DNA of 61,795 nucleotides from an uncultured Lachnobacterium sp. GTDB taxonomy: Bacteria > Bacillota > Clostridia > Lachnospirales > Lachnospiraceae. The notes under the pieces were generated by a model. That model did not search any database. It was not told the DNA's origin and saw nothing but the letters and a program-made list of their open reading frames with translations. Shown here in pieces: positions 60,311 through 61,795 of the stretch. The stretch is from NCBI GenBank assembly GCA_900546625.1, contig URDU01000015.1:1-61795 (forward strand), in the 5' to 3' direction. The translations under genes were made by a program, and so were the position numbers. Numbering within the stretch: position 1 is the stretch's first letter; each line of letters starts with the position of its first letter.

Positions 60311-61603
60311 ATGCATAACAAAAACTATATTTCCGTCGGCATTGATGTCGGTTCAGCTTTTAGCTTTATGACAATTCTTGCGCCAGACGAAACAGTGATC
60401 TTGAAACCTTTCAAGATTACTCACAATAATAAGGATTCTTTGGAACGAGCTGTTTCTGAAATTAAAAAAGCAGAAGAGCTGTATTCCTTAGAAAGTCGCA
60501 CCTTTCTAGAATCCACTGGGATTTATCATTTCCCGCTCTTCTGCTATCTTGTTGATTGTGGTTTTAACGCGTCCATAATCAATCCTATTATTACACATTC
60601 TACTAAGAATGGAAATATCAGAAAAGTAAAAAATGATAAAATCGATTCTAAAGGTATTGCCAAACTAGGATTATCAAAAGATATTCCTGTTTCCCAGTTC
60701 CCAGCAAAGCTGGTTCTTGAACTGCGTAGCCTTACCCGTAAGTATTACGATTTAACTGATGAGCGTTCTGCTCATATCAATAAACTTAAAGGAGACCTGC
60801 ATACCGTGTTTCCTCAGTATCTTGACGTTTTCTGTGATGTTACCGGCAAGACCTCAACAATGATTCTTCGCCAGTACGGTACTCCAGACAAGATACTTCG
60901 TGGTCATAAGAAGACCATGATTGAAAAAATATCAAAAGCTTCACGAAAAGGTCTTGCCAAAGCTTCTGAAAGATATGAGAAACTCTGTGCTGCAGCTAAT
61001 GCTGCAAAGACATTTGGATGTCAAATAGACAGTATCTACTTCAATATCTTTTTAACTTTGGACCTTGTTGAAAAGCTTGATTCTGCTTTGGATTCCATAC
61101 TGAATCGTATTAGGCAGCTGATTACATTCAATAAAAACGAGAAGTTTATTCAGCAGATTAAACTTTTAAATACAATCCCAGGTGTTGGCTTTCTGACTGC
61201 TGTAACAATCATGTGCGAAATAGGTGATTTCTCAGCATTCCGTAATCCAAAACAACTTTTTGCTTACTTCGGATTAGATCCTGAAGTAAATGAATCTGGA
61301 AAATTCGTTGGCACTCAGTTACATATGAGCAAACGTGGCTCCAGAATCGCGCGCCGTGCTATCTTTGCAGTAGCACTCGCCTCCATTCGTACAAAACGTA
61401 ATGGAGAGGGCATCAATCCATACCTCCGTAAGTATTACGAATTAAAGTCTGGACAAAAGCCTAAGATGGTTGCAATCGGTGCTGTAATGCATAAAGTCTG
61501 CAACATCGTATTTGCTGTTCTTCGTGATGAAAAGGCATTTGAGCTTCGGTCACCAGAAGAACACTGTAAGCAGTATCAAAGACCTGCTTTAGCAGCTGCA
61601 TAA
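60311..61603 (+). CDS. IS110-family transposase (DEDD recombinase)
   Basis: 430 residues. The ATG at 60311 follows GGAAGGAG; an earlier in-frame ATG lacks a site. The N-terminal RuvC-like DEDD domain shows GIDVGSAFS, FLESTGIYH and KNDKIDSKGIAKL. The C-terminal Transposase_20 domain shows NTIPGVGFLTAVTIMCEIGDFSAF and KQLFAYFGLDP with the conserved serine region SKRGSRIARR. It appears intact and so possibly active. The enzyme recombines DNA guided by an element-encoded RNA, as shown for IS621. Confidence 0.93.
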   Translation: MHNKNYISVGIDVGSAFSFMTILAPDETVILKPFKITHNNKDSLERAVSEIKKAEELYSLESRTFLESTGIYHFPLFCYLVDCGFNASIINPIITHSTKNGNIRKVKNDKIDSKGIAKLGLSKDIPVSQFPAKLVLELRSLTRKYYDLTDERSAHINKLKGDLHTVFPQYLDVFCDVTGKTSTMILRQYGTPDKILRGHKKTMIEKISKASRKGLAKASERYEKLCAAANAAKTFGCQIDSIYFNIFLTLDLVEKLDSALDSILNRIRQLITFNKNEKFIQQIKLLNTIPGVGFLTAVTIMCEIGDFSAFRNPKQLFAYFGLDPEVNESGKFVGTQLHMSKRGSRIARRAIFAVALASIRTKRNGEGINPYLRKYYELKSGQKPKMVAIGAVMHKVCNIVFAVLRDEKAFELRSPEEHCKQYQRPALAAA

Positions 61604-61795
61604 AGATGCAGCTATATAAAACCATAGGAGCTTCTTGACGAAAATCCAAGTGATTTACGTTTGTTAAAGTTACTCATTTTTAGGTTTCAAAACATAAAAG
61701 AAAAATATCTATTTTTTGTCTTTTAGGTATTGACTATAACTAGCTGGTCTTAAAAGAGATCCAGCATATTGTCCAGATAAACCTTTTCCCTGACG

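Larger units (their letters stand above)
60060..61735 (+). mobile_element. IS110-family insertion sequence, ends approximate
   Basis: One DEDD transposase gene with long non-coding flanks and no terminal inverted repeats, as usual for IS110. The boundaries cannot be fixed without an empty site; they are set where the flanking minus-strand frames begin to look like genuine protein. It lies beside a gene remnant, which suggests insertion into that gene. Confidence 0.6.

Overview
The window reads as the chromosome of a gut Lachnospiraceae bacterium close to Agathobacter (Eubacterium) rectalis or Roseburia. This is an inference from protein style, moderate-to-low G+C, Firmicutes signals (AGGAGG ribosome sites, sigma-A promoters, T-box and FMN riboswitches, intrinsic terminators) and gene content: [FeFe]-hydrogenase maturation, CUT1 sugar ABC importers and DUF families common in that group. 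No rRNA, tRNA or CRISPR array was seen.

Layout. 1-3.4 kb: the end of an AraC-type regulator, then a T-box leader with a UGG (Trp) specifier ahead of a three-gene ABC importer (trpXYZ type). 3.5-5.6 kb: an AT-rich four-gene cassette of an ADP-ribosyltransferase-like DUF3990 protein, an XRE antitoxin-like protein, a JAMM/JAB peptidase-like protein and a small basic protein. 5.7-8.9 kb, minus strand: thiS-thiG-thiH-thiE-like thiazole operon behind a strong promoter and an attenuator-like leader that is not a recognisable TPP riboswitch. 9-16.5 kb: small membrane proteins, an HD hydrolase, a SWIM/SNF2 helicase and pgi. 16.7-21.3 kb: a possible small RNA, a long structured leader and the hydrogenase-maturation operon (TM1266-like regulator, hydE, hydG, hydF). 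21.3-29.6 kb: DUF3877, TetR, HdeD-like, radical SAM, tatD, a GC-rich inverted-repeat element, rsmA, a degenerate LytM protein, a diguanylate cyclase and a GIY-YIG protein.

29.7-44.6 kb holds two carbohydrate loci. The first is a CUT1 importer (lipoprotein plus two permeases) with a LacI regulator. The second is a fructan/sucrose-type locus: divergent LacI regulator, two permeases, a large binding lipoprotein, GH32 fructosidase and PfkB fructokinase, with near-identical palindromic operators around the promoter. An AI-2E-family transporter and a MATE exporter lie between them. 44.6-49.8 kb: recQ, an ECF S-component, a stand-alone trpF, a second copy of the inverted-repeat element and an M42 peptidase.

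49.8-55.4 kb is AT-rich accessory DNA: small membrane proteins, a PPC-domain protein, DinD, DUF1287, an odd carbamoyltransferase, DUF3784 and DUF3267, mixed with decayed rhuM, MBL-fold and DUF1016 genes. 55.4-59.7 kb: an Rrf2 regulator, a promoter with three inverted-repeat operators, a flavin split-barrel protein, an FMN riboswitch, and an operon of RibU, split-barrel/ferredoxin fusion, class-M-type sirtuin and zinc-type macrodomain. The last two are predicted to write and erase ADP-ribose, and the usual lipoyl-carrier partner genes are absent. The window closes with a DUF6061-like gene and an IS110-family element that appears to have interrupted a gene.
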